A DNA stretch of 64,000 nucleotides from Utricularia gibba (Eukaryota; Streptophyta; Magnoliopsida; Lamiales; Lentibulariaceae): positions 2,294,001 through 2,358,000 of the forward strand of contig NEEC01000018.1 in the NCBI GenBank assembly GCA_002189035.1, given 5' to 3'. The notes beneath the pieces were generated by a model. The model made no database searches, was not told the DNA's origin, and saw only the letters and a program-made list of their open reading frames with translations. Made by a program: the position numbers and the translations under genes. How positions within the stretch are numbered: position 1 is the first letter of the stretch; each line of letters starts with the position of its first letter. Shown piece after piece: positions 45,160-57,470 of this stretch.

Positions 45160-46263
45160 CGACAAGAATTTTGATGCTCCGCCCATAAAATCTCTCTTCG
45201 AACACGAGAAGCTGCAAAGATTTCTCTGTTGAAGGTAAAATTCAGAATAAAACGCCTTTATTTTATTGAGGGGGAAAACAACGAATATCCGTACGAAAAA
45301 TCAACGTATAAATATCGAGTACCATTCGCTGTGCAGAGCTGTTTTCAAATATTTCATCGCCTCTGCTCATCGATGATTCACAGGTACGTTCATGTAATTC
45401 ATTTGGATGGATCTTCATTTTATGCTCTTCCCTTCGATTTGTGATTGATCTATTCGGATGATGCGCGTTAGGGCTTTGAATGTTCCTCCTTACCTTTTTC
45501 TGGTTTTTCTTCGGCTATTGGAATTTCAATTTCCTAAGGTTTTGAATTGTGTAACAGGTTGATCAGTTGATAACTGCAGCGCTTAGAGTATAAGGCGGCT
45601 TCATGTCTGGTTTCTTGTTGTGGTTGTGCGAGCTGCGCCTGTAGTGCGTACCATCGGCAGCGAGGTGATCTGAGGTAAATGCCTCAGTCTCGGAGCAACA
45701 TTTTCGATTTCCATTCATCCTCTCCACTATGATTTATACTAAAGTAATTTTCGGATCCAGACATGGGAAGCGCATTCCGCCGATGAAACCTCAGGAGATT
45801 TTTCAAATTGCCGCCGTCCCGGTGGACTCCGCCGCGTGCATCCCTACCAATGACTTCTTCCACCGTTTGGGTATTCCATTGGGCCACCAGGACCTACAGA
45901 ACAGGCCCATTTGTTTTCCGAGCTCAAAGTAATTAATTATTGTATTTCGCTTGGGCCAGCTGCAGGATGTGGACTGGAGAAACAAAGAGACGTGAAATTT
46001 GCACCCTCGTAAAAGGGCTCTTTATCGACTCTTCGTCAGTCCGTACCCTGCACTCGAAAGCAAGTGAAGCTGCGATTCGTGGAGCCATTTGTCAAAAGTG
46101 GTAAATACATATGCTGCTCTGCTAATCTCATGTTCACAGTACACTCGCGTGCGTCAAGAACATGTGTATATTCGTCCTCAATCATCGTGATCGTGTTATT
46201 GCACGCATCCTCTTCCTCATCCCACTCCAGATACCAACGCAGACAAAAAGGCGCTATGCTATG
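45160..46263. other. Spacer between PPR and FLZ genes
   Basis: The left part is the PPR promoter (TATAAATA near 45306 on the plus strand is in the wrong orientation to be sure). An open frame at 45729-45932 (KRIPPMKPQEIFQ) has no family I know, and the opposite strand is open too. The right end is the FLZ 3' UTR. No RNA gene is recognised. Confidence 0.4.
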
Positions 46264-46988
46264 CTATGCTGCAAGAACACCGTCGCTGAACATCTGGCCG
46301 GCGGGGCACGACGCTGCTCCGGTGCTGCACTTCTCCTTGGGCTCCTCGATCGCTATTTGTCTGTGTCTGCATTCTGCGCTGCAAAATGCCTTCTCCCCCT
46401 GAGACAGAATCCGTACACCGTAACCCATCATCATCTTCCCACACCAACATCGAAATTCTCTTTAGGCTACGATTTCCTTGACTTTTTTTGTTCAATTTGA
46501 AAAACACAAGGGAGGTCTAAACTGAGAAATTAAGTACCTGTATATATAAATGTCTTTGCCGTGGAGTTTCTTCCCACAAAGATTGCAGGAATTGAGAAAA
46601 TCGGATGCGGGGAGGCCGGGAGCCGTGTCGGTGTATCTCGCCGTGGAGATGTGGAAAACGCTTTGTATTCTGAAAGGGGTTTGATCATCCCCCTTCCTGC
46701 CGAACTCCCCAACCGCAACACCCCGGATCGGGGTGGCCATGGGATCGGGAAACGATCGCCGCAGGCTCCGGCTGACGAGGTTGCGGTCGACCTGAATATC
46801 AGCGAAGCCGTCGCTGGAATTCTGGAGGGCGGCGACGATTCCGAGACCGATACCTCCGAGATCAAAAGCCTTGGGTCCAGATCTCGGGGATTGGTTCTTG
46901 GAGGATTCGAATTGGGGGAGGTGCGATGGCCGGAGAGCAGTGGGCCGGTGAGGATTTCGATCACCGGGCGAGACCCTTTGCCCAACAT
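46264..46988 (-). CDS. FCS-like zinc finger protein (FLZ, DUF581; two frameshifts)
   Basis: FLZ proteins are plant adaptors that bind SnRK1 catalytic subunits. Exons are 46988-46538 and 46398-46264. The family start MLGKGSRPVIEILTGPLLSG is in one frame, while SPRSGPKAFDLGGIGLGIVA and the zinc finger SDFLNSCNLCGKKLHGKDIY are in the next. One extra G in the GGGGG at 46914-46918 joins them. Exon 2 encodes GEKAFCSAECRHRQ, completing the C-x2-C...C-x3-C FLZ motif, but with only four G after the acceptor (46395-46398) its phase is one base short of the exon 1 donor (phase 2). One more G in that run fits MYR|GEKAFCS of the family. With both bases the protein is 195 residues. The intron position inside the finger is typical for FLZ genes. 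Confidence 0.85.
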
Positions 46989-47029
46989 CGCTGGAATCTA
47001 GGGAGAGCGGTCGATTAATCGAGATCAAT

Positions 47030-48457
47030 CAACTCTTGAGCTCCGGCGATCAAGGGGCTCTCCAAGTGCTCTGCTAAAAGGCTTGGCCTTCCTGCCCCAA
47101 GTGCAAGTGCAATAGATATATATAAAGTCTTTATCACTTACTTGCTTTGAACTCCGCTTTAAATAAATAGTATCTTTTTCCCCCAAGACTCAAAACCCAA
47201 TTCCCTAATAGCTTCCCAACTAAAGCTTCACAGTGAAAGGTAAAACCTGTAATAACTCACCAGGGATCAGACGACCAGCGTCGTCGGACCGGGGTCCGCA
47301 CCGTCCTCGGCGCCGCCGGGAAGAAACGGAGTTGGCGGTCAGACTCGTCCAGTCTTTCCAAGCCAACCGAGGAAAGGAGACGTGGGTCCACCAGAAAAGG
47401 ACGCGTCCGTTCATTGTTTTGTTTCTTAAAGCCCCACTTACACCAAGTGGGGCCCGGCGACGATGGTGACGTCGATGTATGATATTACTGGTGCTACGTA
47501 GCCCACTGTGAAATGACCAAGATATCCTTCACACCCATGATTGCCCTTTTTCCCAGGGCCCCACTCCCCCCCCGGATTCTTTTTCTCTGAAACCTCCCAG
47601 CAGCGGCTTTATTCCTTGCCCCTTTTTCGAGAGCTGCTTTTCTTAAACCGCGATTCCCATCAGAAGAATAAAGGACCCCCGTTTCATTTCATCTCTCCCT
47701 CTTCTCCCAAATAGAAATAGAAAGAATAGTTAATGGACCTCGAAGCGGGCACCCGACCCGATGGGCCCATGCTTTTCAGACGGAGTGAGCTGGTTTTTAT
47801 TACTCCTGCAGGAAAAAAGAAAAAATGAACTGTGGACCCCATGATGGGACCCCACAAGGACACGCGTCGGCACCACAATCATGGGATTTTAACCAGCAAT
47901 TAAAAAAAGAAAATATCAGGGCCGAGGCACCTTCCCTCCCTGGGAAGGGAAAGGAAGGGGAAGACTACTACTGCTACCCTCCTAATCGATATCAAATTTA
48001 TGTGTCACGCAATCAATTGCTGCTTTGACTCGTTCCGGTGGTCCCCACATACCTTGACCAACCGTCTTTATTTCTTTACATTATTGCTCTCCAATAAAAA
48101 ACAAGAAAAAAAAAAAAACATTTGTGATGGGATGGGCTTTCCTGGGCCTTCTGGAAAATGGTGGGATCTGGACTGGGCTGACGAGTTTAGGTATTGGGTT
48201 ATAAATGGGCGGGCCCATAATGAACTTGCACTCCAGTTGGGATTTCTAGAAGCATCTGCGAGGACTTTCTAGGGCTGTATTTATCCATTTGGCGGAGGTT
48301 GAAAATACAGTGTTGAAGTGCTGCTTATCCATTGGTGTTCTGCGCTTCTCAGGTATCCTAGTTCGCGTTTCCCTGGATGTGCGTTTGTTTTTTTGATAGT
48401 GTGTAGACTGATTGGTGTTGTTTGGTTCATTGTAGCCTCATCTTTGTGAGCAAGATT
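47030..48457. other. Divergent promoter region between FLZ and Cpn20 genes
   Basis: The left third is probably FLZ leader, perhaps with a leader intron. The middle contains C-rich tracts (47560-47580) and minus- and plus-strand open frames with no domain. The last ~130 bp is the Cpn20 leader. An A-run lies at 48106-48118. Confidence 0.45.
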
Positions 48458-49895
48458 ATGGCTGCCTCACGACTCAATGGTGTCGCTCCTTTGATTTCTG
48501 GGTTGGGTTTTGCGTCATATGATGGGCTTAGGGCGTCTGATGCTGTGAAGGTTGCATCTTTCTCACATGTGAAGAGGGATGGGTTCTCACTGAGGCAGCG
48601 TTGCCTTGTTGTCAAGGCAGCGACAACGGTTGCGCCTAAAGTACGTTTTCATTTAGTTAGCATATACCGGTTTTGTTTTTCTGGATTCTTCATGTTCCTG
48701 CACCCCATGCATATAATGAAATGCTTGCTAGAATCTGGATATTCTTTGACGGATGTTGAAAGTTTGCTTCATTATCCCTTGAGTTGCTTTCAGTTTGCTG
48801 AGTCTGGAGTATATCGTATCTAAATTTGATCATCCTTACCGAAACTCTCACTTAAATTCTGCATTATTTCGACAGTATACCTCATTGAAACCTTTGGGCG
48901 ATAGAGTTTTGGTGAAAATTCGCTCAGCGGAGGAGAAGACCTCTGGAGGTATTTTACTCCCGGCAAGTGCCCAGTCAAAGCCTCAAGGTGGAGAGGTGGT
49001 TGCCATTGGGGAAGGCCGCACCGTTGGAAAGACTAAAGTAGATATTAGTTTGCAGGTATCAAGCAAAGTGTTCTGTAACTTTTTTTCTTTTGTTGCTGCT
49101 CATTTTTCTAAATAATTACCGTATGTGTAGAATGGTGCCCAAGTTGTATACTCAAAGTATGCTGGAACAGAGGTGGAATTCAATGGATTGAGTCATTTAA
49201 TACTCAAGGAAGATGATGTCATCGGTATTCTTGAAACTGAGGATATAAAGGATTTAAAACCCCTGAACGACAGGGTGTTAATAAAGGTATCTCCTTGTTG
49301 GCTTCATCTTCTTCCTTTTTTCATTTGGATATTGCTATTCTGAAGCAAACCTTTTACCATCTTGGTTTTGGATGTGCTTGACCCTGCGTATGTTGGCCTA
49401 GAATGCTTAAGACAAGGAAATTTGAATGATGACTTTAATGGTTTCGCCTTTTTTTTTTTTTTTTTTGGTCATAAAGAACGGAATGTGTTCTCGTTGAGGT
49501 GTTTAAATCCCGCTAAGATGTCTTGCCCGAGTATGGCCTAAGCTGCAGAAATGAACCCTGGCAGGTTACTGAGGCTGAGGAGAAAACAGCTGGTGGCCTG
49601 TTCCTTACTGAAGCAAGCAAAGAGAAGCCTTCTATTGGCTCGGTATGTCATTGGCATCCTAACAAGACACTGTCATTCGGCCCAAATAACCATCCATTAC
49701 ACTCGTTGAGATTTCCTTCAGGTTGTTGCTGTGGGGCCAGGTCCCTTGGATGAGGAGGGCAAGAGGAAGGCATTATCCGTGGCACCTGGAAATACAGTTC
49801 TGTATTCCAAGTATGCTGGCAGCGAATTCAAGGGGCCAGATGGATCCGATTACATTGTGTTGCGAGCATCTGATGTGATGGCAATTCTTGGTTAG
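48458..49895 (+). CDS. CPN20: Chloroplast 20 kDa co-chaperonin (Cpn20/Cpn21), tandem GroES domains
   Basis: Cpn20 caps the plastid Cpn60 chaperonin; it also has reported roles in FeSOD activation and ABA signalling. Exons are 48458-48640, 48876-49055, 49131-49286, 49565-49642 and 49722-49895 (256 residues), all phase 0. The transit peptide is serine/arginine-rich and exon 1 ends at about the cleavage area [11 protein letters not shown]. GroES domain 1 starts [12 protein letters not shown] and has the mobile loop [13 protein letters not shown]. Domain 2 starts [12 protein letters not shown] with [14 protein letters not shown]. Each domain has its YSKYAGxE element, and each closes with a DVIGIL or DVMAIL strand. 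The ATG at 48458 is preferred because it starts the transit peptide [14 protein letters not shown]. Confidence 0.96.
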
Positions 49896-50428
49896 TCCAT
49901 CACTTGCAAGCTACCAAAGAGACTAGCATCATGGTTCAGATGTGAACGCACTGTATTGCGGCTACTGGGTGGGGGTTGAGCTACAGAGTTGTAATGATCC
50001 GGGTTTAGATGTAGCAGCTTTGGGACTGTACCTGTTCACAGTTTTTGTGGGAATTCATTCTTCAAATGGCTCTAATAATAATGTTTCAGGTTATATTGGC
50101 AGGCGATGATATGCTCACATCATGGGCCTTGGCCATACGGGTTACTGGTGACTTTGGGCCTTGTTTCTTAATAGGCCTACGCATCCTATGTTTAGAGATG
50201 GGCCGTACAGGAAGAATCTGCTTGCCAATCCAATGGGCCTGCACTCGAATGTTATAATAATTAGATATTTTATTCTAAAAAATAGCATAAAATACAATAT
50301 GATAGAAGTTTCAAAAAACATATATAAAATACAATAAATTCCGGAATCGGGCACGTTGGGCTTACTTTACGACCGTCACTCAAAAGAATGCTCAAAAACT
50401 CTTCAGAGAAGGTTGGAGGCATGAGTGA
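49896..50428. other. Convergent 3' spacer between Cpn20 and RRP12
   Basis: Cpn20 3' UTR on the left; AT-rich at 50255-50340. No further gene signal. Confidence 0.5.
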
Positions 50429-53400
50429 TTACTTCTTCCGGCTCCCGGCCTTCGTTTTGAACTTCTTCAAACCTACACCTCCGACCGACAGGGCATTGGC
50501 CACGGTTTTCCCCTCGAGCTTCTTCGTCATCTTTGCGATGCTAGCCATGCCTTTTCGTGCTTTGGCTCTGTGTTCCGGCCGCCGGCTTAGCATCTTCCGA
50601 TCAAGCGGCCAATACGCGTACGGCTCGAGCTTGTCCTTCCGCTTGACATCTCCGCCGGCCTTCTTACTCGCGTACTCTTTCCCTGTGTATGCCCACCCTC
50701 CACCGGCCTCCGACGTCTTCCTCCGCTTCCCACTTCTCATGGAACCAGCAGATAAGTGACTCCCGACATGGCTTTTTCCATCGGTGTCCGTATCAGGCAG
50801 CTCCTCCCTTGGCTTCTTGGTGACCTTTTTCCCCTTGCTGCCGTCGACAATAATCATACGCCCATCGGAGTCTATCTGGGGCTCATCATCATCTGAGTCG
50901 TTTCTTCTCTTTGCTGGCTGTGTAGATCGAAGAGCAGACCTTGTCTTCTGTGTGTCTAGCAAGTCAAGGGGCTCGTCATCTAATCGTTCAAACGATTCTT
51001 CCTGCAGCCCCTTTGCAGCTGTACGAGTTCGCTTGGATCTGACGAAAAATTGAAATCTTAGAGAAGTTCAAGGATAGGAACGAACTGAAGGCATCATTTC
51101 ACCATTTTCAACACCAAATCACAACAGCTAAGGAAATTCAACCCGGAAAAGAAGCATGTCCACAAGGCCAACAAGCGTTTTATTTCAGAAACTCACCCCA
51201 ATCGTTTTGATCGCACCATTGAGGAAGCCTTGCTCTTGCGACCTGATGTTTCTGTTTCTTGAAACTCGGAGAATATTTTTGTGTGATCCCATCTGCTCAT
51301 CCTGCAGAATTACTTCTGGTCAAGTGGCGGGTATCAAATTGAAAATACAAGTATGACACGTTCAGCAATTACATGCACCCTTGCAAGGAAAGCCTTAAGA
51401 TCGTAAAATCGATCAGTACATGGCACTAGGCTCGCCAAAATTACCTGGATGTCGTGGCTTTAGATAAAACAGATCCGCCATCTACAGATTGAGCAGAATG
51501 AGCCCTCTCCTTCCGCTCTTGGAGCTGAATAAGACATGTTACAGGAGGTGTGTGTTTTCTAGGTACATAAAAGAATTGGAGGAAACAGAATCACTAAACA
51601 CCTTTCTTATGTTGGACAGGAGTTTCATATGCTCTTCAGGCATGACCTCCTTAACAGCATCGATGCCACATTTCTTTACTAGCATTTCAATAAGCAGCTT
51701 AACCTATACGCCAAAACATAAGGGATGGTACTCCATCTTAAAAAATGAAATAAAACAATTCGTATAGAGATTGCAGTGACTGATTGAAAAAACTTACTTT
51801 TGCTTTGAAATGACTCCTGGTGCTATCTTGCCACTTTAACAACCCCTCCACCATGCTTCTCAAGTGTGCTTGGAGTCCTTCAACTTGTGACTTGGCCACA
51901 AGCACCTTGATCAGACCCAGATTAGCCTGAAACAAAATATAATATTTAGATCCAAAAACTGAAGTTGTAGACAAGATTAGTGAAAAAAGTTTCCATTGAA
52001 TGAGCGAATATACCTTTGTTATTTCTTTGTTCTTTCTTTGAAGCAAGAGAAATGTAGAAGGAAGAATATTATAGGCAGCGGAGACAAGGTCGGAGAACTC
52101 GTAAGCCAATCTCGCTAACCCAGTCACCGCTGCACTGATCATGTGAGGCGTCTCACCAGCCAGACCACCTGCAACCTACGCATAAGAAAAAATAGCATCA
52201 TCTAGCATTCCATGATGTGGGAGACAAGTCTCCATGTGTACAATTTCAAATACCATGTTGAAAAACTGGAACAATTTCTCCTTGTGATCTTCTTCCTCCT
52301 CAAATGCATGACCAATCTGAACGAGAATTTCATAAGCTCTATTTCTCGCTTTCTTGTTAACCTGGAAAAAAAATTCATTTTTCCAGCTCCAGGAAGACAA
52401 CACGCACAAATCAGCAACAATCAGCTAATCTAGATACCCATACCTCTTTCAGAGCAAGAATAATTTCAGTAAGAAATGAAGTAGTAATGCTGAGTCTATT
52501 TTTGTCAGATCCTTCCTGCAGATGTTCGCATTCAATAAGCTACAGTTCATTAAAAGCGAAAGAGTTTAAAAAATCGAGCTCCATACCTTCAAAACGTAAA
52601 TGATCAAAAAGAACAAACAGTCAAGTCTGAATCTTTTCGCAGGAAATTGACATGAGGGTAGGACTTCGACCATCAACTTGAGCAACTTCTCAAGGCTTCT
52701 CGAAATAAAGTCATTGCTATTCTGCAATGTAAAAATTAGTTGTTAGAAAAAACATAAAGAACGTTAAAAAGCTCAAATGATGATGATCTGTTGGCAGTTC
52801 TGAGAAAGCACCGGTTCACCAGAATCATCAGTCAATTTATACAGAAATCGAGCATAAGCCAACAACATTTATTAAACACAAATTTTCCTACTCAATATCA
52901 CATCCCCTATTAGCATGTGTGGCCTCCTAGAGTCTGAAATTTGAAAACAATTGAATACTGTGTTATATGACCTGAAATATCAGTGACAACACTTTGTAGG
53001 CCCTTTTTTGTATCATACCATCAGGATCCTGCGTCAAGAAAATACATGTGTTTCAAATCAACCAATATAAAAAATTGAGGTACCATGCATCTTCCTCTGC
53101 ACACCAGCTGTTTTCATTAAAAGCGATTGAAATTAGACCTCCAAAGCAGGTTTTATTGCCACAAATAGAAGATCAATTTCCTTAGAATTCAGTCCAGGCA
53201 ATAGGGAGGCAGCAAGATCGAACAGTTTGGCCCTAAAACAAAGGTAAGTCATACATACATTAATCAAACATCAACTCTCATACACCACACGATACACAAC
53301 AAAAAACCAAGAAGAGCATACCTTTCAACTGATGGTGATGCAACATCTGTTACATTATCAATCTGCATCAAGTCCGAATTTTTGGAACTCAATGAATCCG

Positions 53401-56375
53401 TTCTTGGAGTAATCTTCAGGAGCCTCACCATTTTCGCTTTGAATAAATTTGATACTACCTTCTTTTCTGAGACTGAAGAAAATTCGCCTATTGTTTCCTG
53501 CAAGAATAGGCTAACTTATTCTCATGATCTACAAAGAAAAGTTCATCGAAATCTCTTCCAAGAGCAAAAAGATTCAAGTATCGGATTACCAATAAAATAC
53601 CACCAGTATCTTTGGAGGAGTTGATATATGCTTCACTGAGTGCGTGCAACAATTTATCAGCATGTGATTTCAACACGCACAAATTAGAATGGGCAACTTC
53701 CTCACTGTACACAGCAAGACCCCATTTATCCAATGAGCTTACTTCAACTGCAGGATTATCCTTTCTGTCAATTACTTTCTTATTCTGCTGAATGAGAGTC
53801 TGCAGGCTGGAGCACACAATACCACAAAGACCAGGTTCTCTTTCGAGGGCTGTACAAAGCTCAGTCTCCAGATACTTGAAACTTTCAGCAACATCAACAG
53901 GGTAGTTACAAAAAGATGGCAGCAAAGACCACAATGAATAGAATATTCCGTCCACACTCCTAGACAATTGTAGTTTTCCTTCCTGCTTAACCTGCGGTTT
54001 ATAACCCATTGAGTAAATGAGATCTCAGATCAGTAACAAGATACATCTATACCTTATCCGACAGTACTTTCATTTTATCAGCCATTGGTAAAATTGCGTT
54101 GGTGAAGAAGCTAAGCTGACTGCAAACTGTATACTGTTTCAGAATTGGAAAAAGCCAGAGGTTGGCCACGGAGAGATCTTGAACGTCCAGATTCAAAGGC
54201 AGGATATGAAGAAAACCATCAGGGCCGATAGCAGTAACAGCCATTCCTATACACTCGTGCAACTGCCCAAATGAAAAAAGTCCCATTATATAAGCCATTC
54301 ACCATCAACACAACGTGCTCATTCATAAAAATTGAGCAACCATACATCAATGACATAAATTAGGTAAAATATGAAGCATCAATAAAACAATTCCAACAGT
54401 TCTATGACCAAAATCACCTGCTTCCTGAATGCAAAATCTTCGTCAGGCAACTTTTCCATACGAGCTAAATTAATCAATGTCCCCTTCATTAAATCAGAGG
54501 AATATTTCCCTAAAACAAGAGATAAGATGCAATTCAATGACAAGCCACTTGATTTCATTTGTGCATTTAAATTAAAGAACTTTCGTACAGAATATAATTG
54601 TGAAAGGAAAAACAGCAAGATGGAAGCATACAAAACACAGAAAACCACATACAGATAACAGCAAGAAAGAATTACCTAATTTCTCAAACATTGCTGAAAC
54701 AATTTGAAACGACATATTCCAAACTGCTTCATAATGATAATCAAGCAAGCTCTCGATAGTAGCACACACTCTTTCAATGACAGCTGGGCTATATTTCCCT
54801 GTAGATGAGGTGCTGTTCTCAATACCCTGATTAATCAACTTCTCATCAATGCATGACTCTATTAAACTCTTAAACGCTGTGACTGCTGCAACCAAGGCTT
54901 CCTCATGACCAGAACCCAAAATTTCTGAACAAAGGAGCAAAAATTTAGCACGGAAACTTCAAGTATCATGCAGTAACTTGAGCTTTCATTAAACTCGAAA
55001 AAGTATAAATGATGTGGGAGTTAATTAAGGACTTGATGATTTAGTGAAAAAAAAAAAAAAAGATCATGTGGACAGCGAGTAACCTTTTAGTGCATTAAAA
55101 ATGACATGAAGCTCGAGCACACAAAGTTCCCTGTTCAATGAGTATACCCGCTTCATTCCAGCATCTAACAGGCGAGCAATGAGTGTCATGCTATCCACAG
55201 ATGACTGATCTGTGATGGAGTTAGCTAAGAAGCATAATAAATCACATAGGATTTCAGGTGGTAGTTCTCCCCTAGGATGAACACAGAGTGTATTTAGACT
55301 ATCAGTTATCCGTTTTGTAACAAGCGGATTCCCCAATTTCAGAAGAGATTTGAAATACTTCAGAATGGTAGTCAAGGACTTTGGTGCCATGTACGGGAGG
55401 CAGACCCGAAAAGCATCCAAAATATAAAGGATCTCCTGCGCTTCTTTAGTCTCTTTTGGAGCATTTGGACTTGATCCTCCAGCTAGGAGAAGATACCTCC
55501 TCTCAAAGTCATTTTTAATGATTTCACTTGCAGTTACTAGGGCAGGTGCTACTCGAAAATTTTCCAGTGCATCACGCACACACAAATGTGAGTGCTTCCT
55601 TACCTGTGTATTATCATCCAACGTGATATTTGGATAAGCAACAAATCCGTAGTTGCAAATTTCTGAATGATAAAAAGCGTGCACGAAGTAGAAATGAATA
55701 TTCGGATTCATCACTCCGTTGCCTCATGATTATTTTCTCCTAAATAACAAAACTTGCTACTAAATGTTTTTTTTTCTTATTACATCCTTAAGAAACCCCC
55801 ATACCTTATACATGCAACGCAGCAAAAGGATCACCAAAAGGAATTGAGTGCTGAAAAAGAACCCATTTACTGACCTTGGCTCGATCATCAGTGATATAGC
55901 TGACGATGAAACAATATAACTGGGATGCGCCTTCCCACGACATATTCTCCCTCACAACCAGCATCCGCGAAGCGACCTTTAATCCGGCCACGATACCATT
56001 AACTCCAATACCCTTCGCACGAAGTGACCGTATCAAAATCTCCGATAAGTAAACATATTTACTTTTCAGGATAGCCGGAGAAACTCTTTCAACGACATGG
56101 TTTAAAACAGCAAGTAAAGAATCGAGAAGATGGCCAGGTGGCTCATGTTCAGAAGACAGGCGATCAAGAGAGGAACAGGTTGCTCCAAAATACAATGTCG
56201 GCGTGAGAGGCAGGTTCTGATCTCTCAGTTCCTGCGACATGGCTCCAATAGCAGCACAAACATGGAGATGATGCTCGTCCCTTGAGTTGCTAAACTGAGA
56301 GATAACGTAAGAGCAGAAATCATCTCCGTTGTCTTCTTCCAGCGGCGCCAACACCGCCATCGCAACGTCTCCCAT
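50429..56375 (-). CDS. RRP12: RRP12-like ribosomal RNA processing protein (NUC173/ARM)
   Basis: RRP12 is a nucleolar HEAT/ARM protein that exports and matures pre-ribosomal subunits, mainly pre-40S. Eighteen exons were rebuilt: 56375-55875, 55603-55084, 54924-54676, 54509-54418, 54262-54053, 53991-53590, 53497-53322, 53232-53139, 53028-52972, 52721-52587, 52515-52444, 52361-52254, 52175-52014, 51926-51798, 51703-51602, 51524-51445, 51301-51197 and 51038-50429. The sum is 3804 bases (1267 residues) with every phase matching, close to the family size. Landmarks are DDFCSYVISQFSNSRDEHHL at the N-terminus, LQDLSV-type NUC173 text (LNLDVQDLSVANLWLFPILK), RIQKRAYKVL-like DGMIQKRAYKVLSLI, then KVLVAKSQVEGLQAHL. 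A basic/acidic tail follows (DSDDDEPQIDSDGRM) with DKLEPYAYWPLDRKMLSRR. No frameshift was found. Confidence 0.95.
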
Positions 56376-57470
56376 GACGGCGGCGCAATTAGCTGTTTCC
56401 CAAAGCAGGCAGGGCTTTTCACTTTGAATCGCAGCCTAGCAATTCAGTACAAAGGAACATAAAAAAAAAAAATAAAAAGACATTGGGCCGGTACATTACT
56501 CCCAGAGGCCCATACTGGGCCTTTGAGCCCTGCACAATTCCATCATCCATGTAAGAAAGCAACTGTTAAATTTAAAAAACAACTGTTTCAAATGAATTGA
56601 ATTTATAAACTCAGTAATTTACATTTTTGTCATTTCGATCAGCTCTTCCTCTGGCATAACTGATGTAAAGGTCAGTAGCAGCAGCGCAGGTTGTTTTAGG
56701 GTGATTTGGTGAGTTGCCACGGCGGAGGAAGACTCCACCGGAGCAACACAAGCATGAAAATGGCTCAGCCCGGTGACTTGCTGACACTAGTGTTGTCAAC
56801 CGCAAGCCCCCAAGGAAAGGGGGATAGGAATAACAGGAACAAGAAGAAAGAAAGCTGGGGTCTGCCCATCTTTGATTCTCCTAATCCCAACAATAAAAAG
56901 ACAATCTTTACTGGGATACACAGGCCTAGTGGTTCATTCGAGAGATGGAGGGTGGACTTTCACTGGGATCTTCTCGTATCAGTCCCCAATAATAGTTGCT
57001 ACGAGCTACTGCAGCTGAGTAACATGATAATGTTCAGTCAGTTTCCTTGCATTAATTGTTGGCCCTCTTTCTGGTAAGCACTGCTGGAGTGGTGTATCGA
57101 ACACAGTCTGTGTGCTGATTCTTGGTTGTAAAAGTCAACTCAATAGCTTGGTTTTTGTAAAAGGAAAACGCATCCCGGATGTCCCAAGGGTGTAGCCGTA
57201 ATTTCACAGTTCAACAGCAGGTTCTGAGGTTGGGGTGTGTGTAACTCTGTTCCTATTTTCATACTCTAGGGTTATTATATAAGCAATTCTAGCGTTTTTA
57301 TTTTTTAATTTTTTTACTATTAAGATTGGAACGGTCGACTATCGAACAAGGACATTTCCTGGCTCAGTGTATCCCCAGATGCGGGGGAGATGCCGTCGTA
57401 ATTCGCCGTTACGCCGGTGCCTCTGCCGCTCGGGTTCTTGAGTTTGCAGTCGCAACAGGGAATAGCGAAA
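56376..57470. promoter_or_regulatory. Divergent promoter region between RRP12 and PAT16
   Basis: About 1.1 kb. An open frame at 56706-57077 (plus) has no recognised domain. A 15-A-rich tract lies at 56460-56478. The last ~130 bp before 57471 is the probable PAT16 leader. Confidence 0.4.

Noticed and set aside
45729-45932. Frame KRIPPMKPQEIFQ... possibly a small gene
   Set aside because: Both strands are open and no homologue or splice structure could be recognised.
46561-47001. 146-codon plus-strand frame over the FLZ exon
   Set aside because: It is the reverse-complement shadow of the FLZ coding exon.
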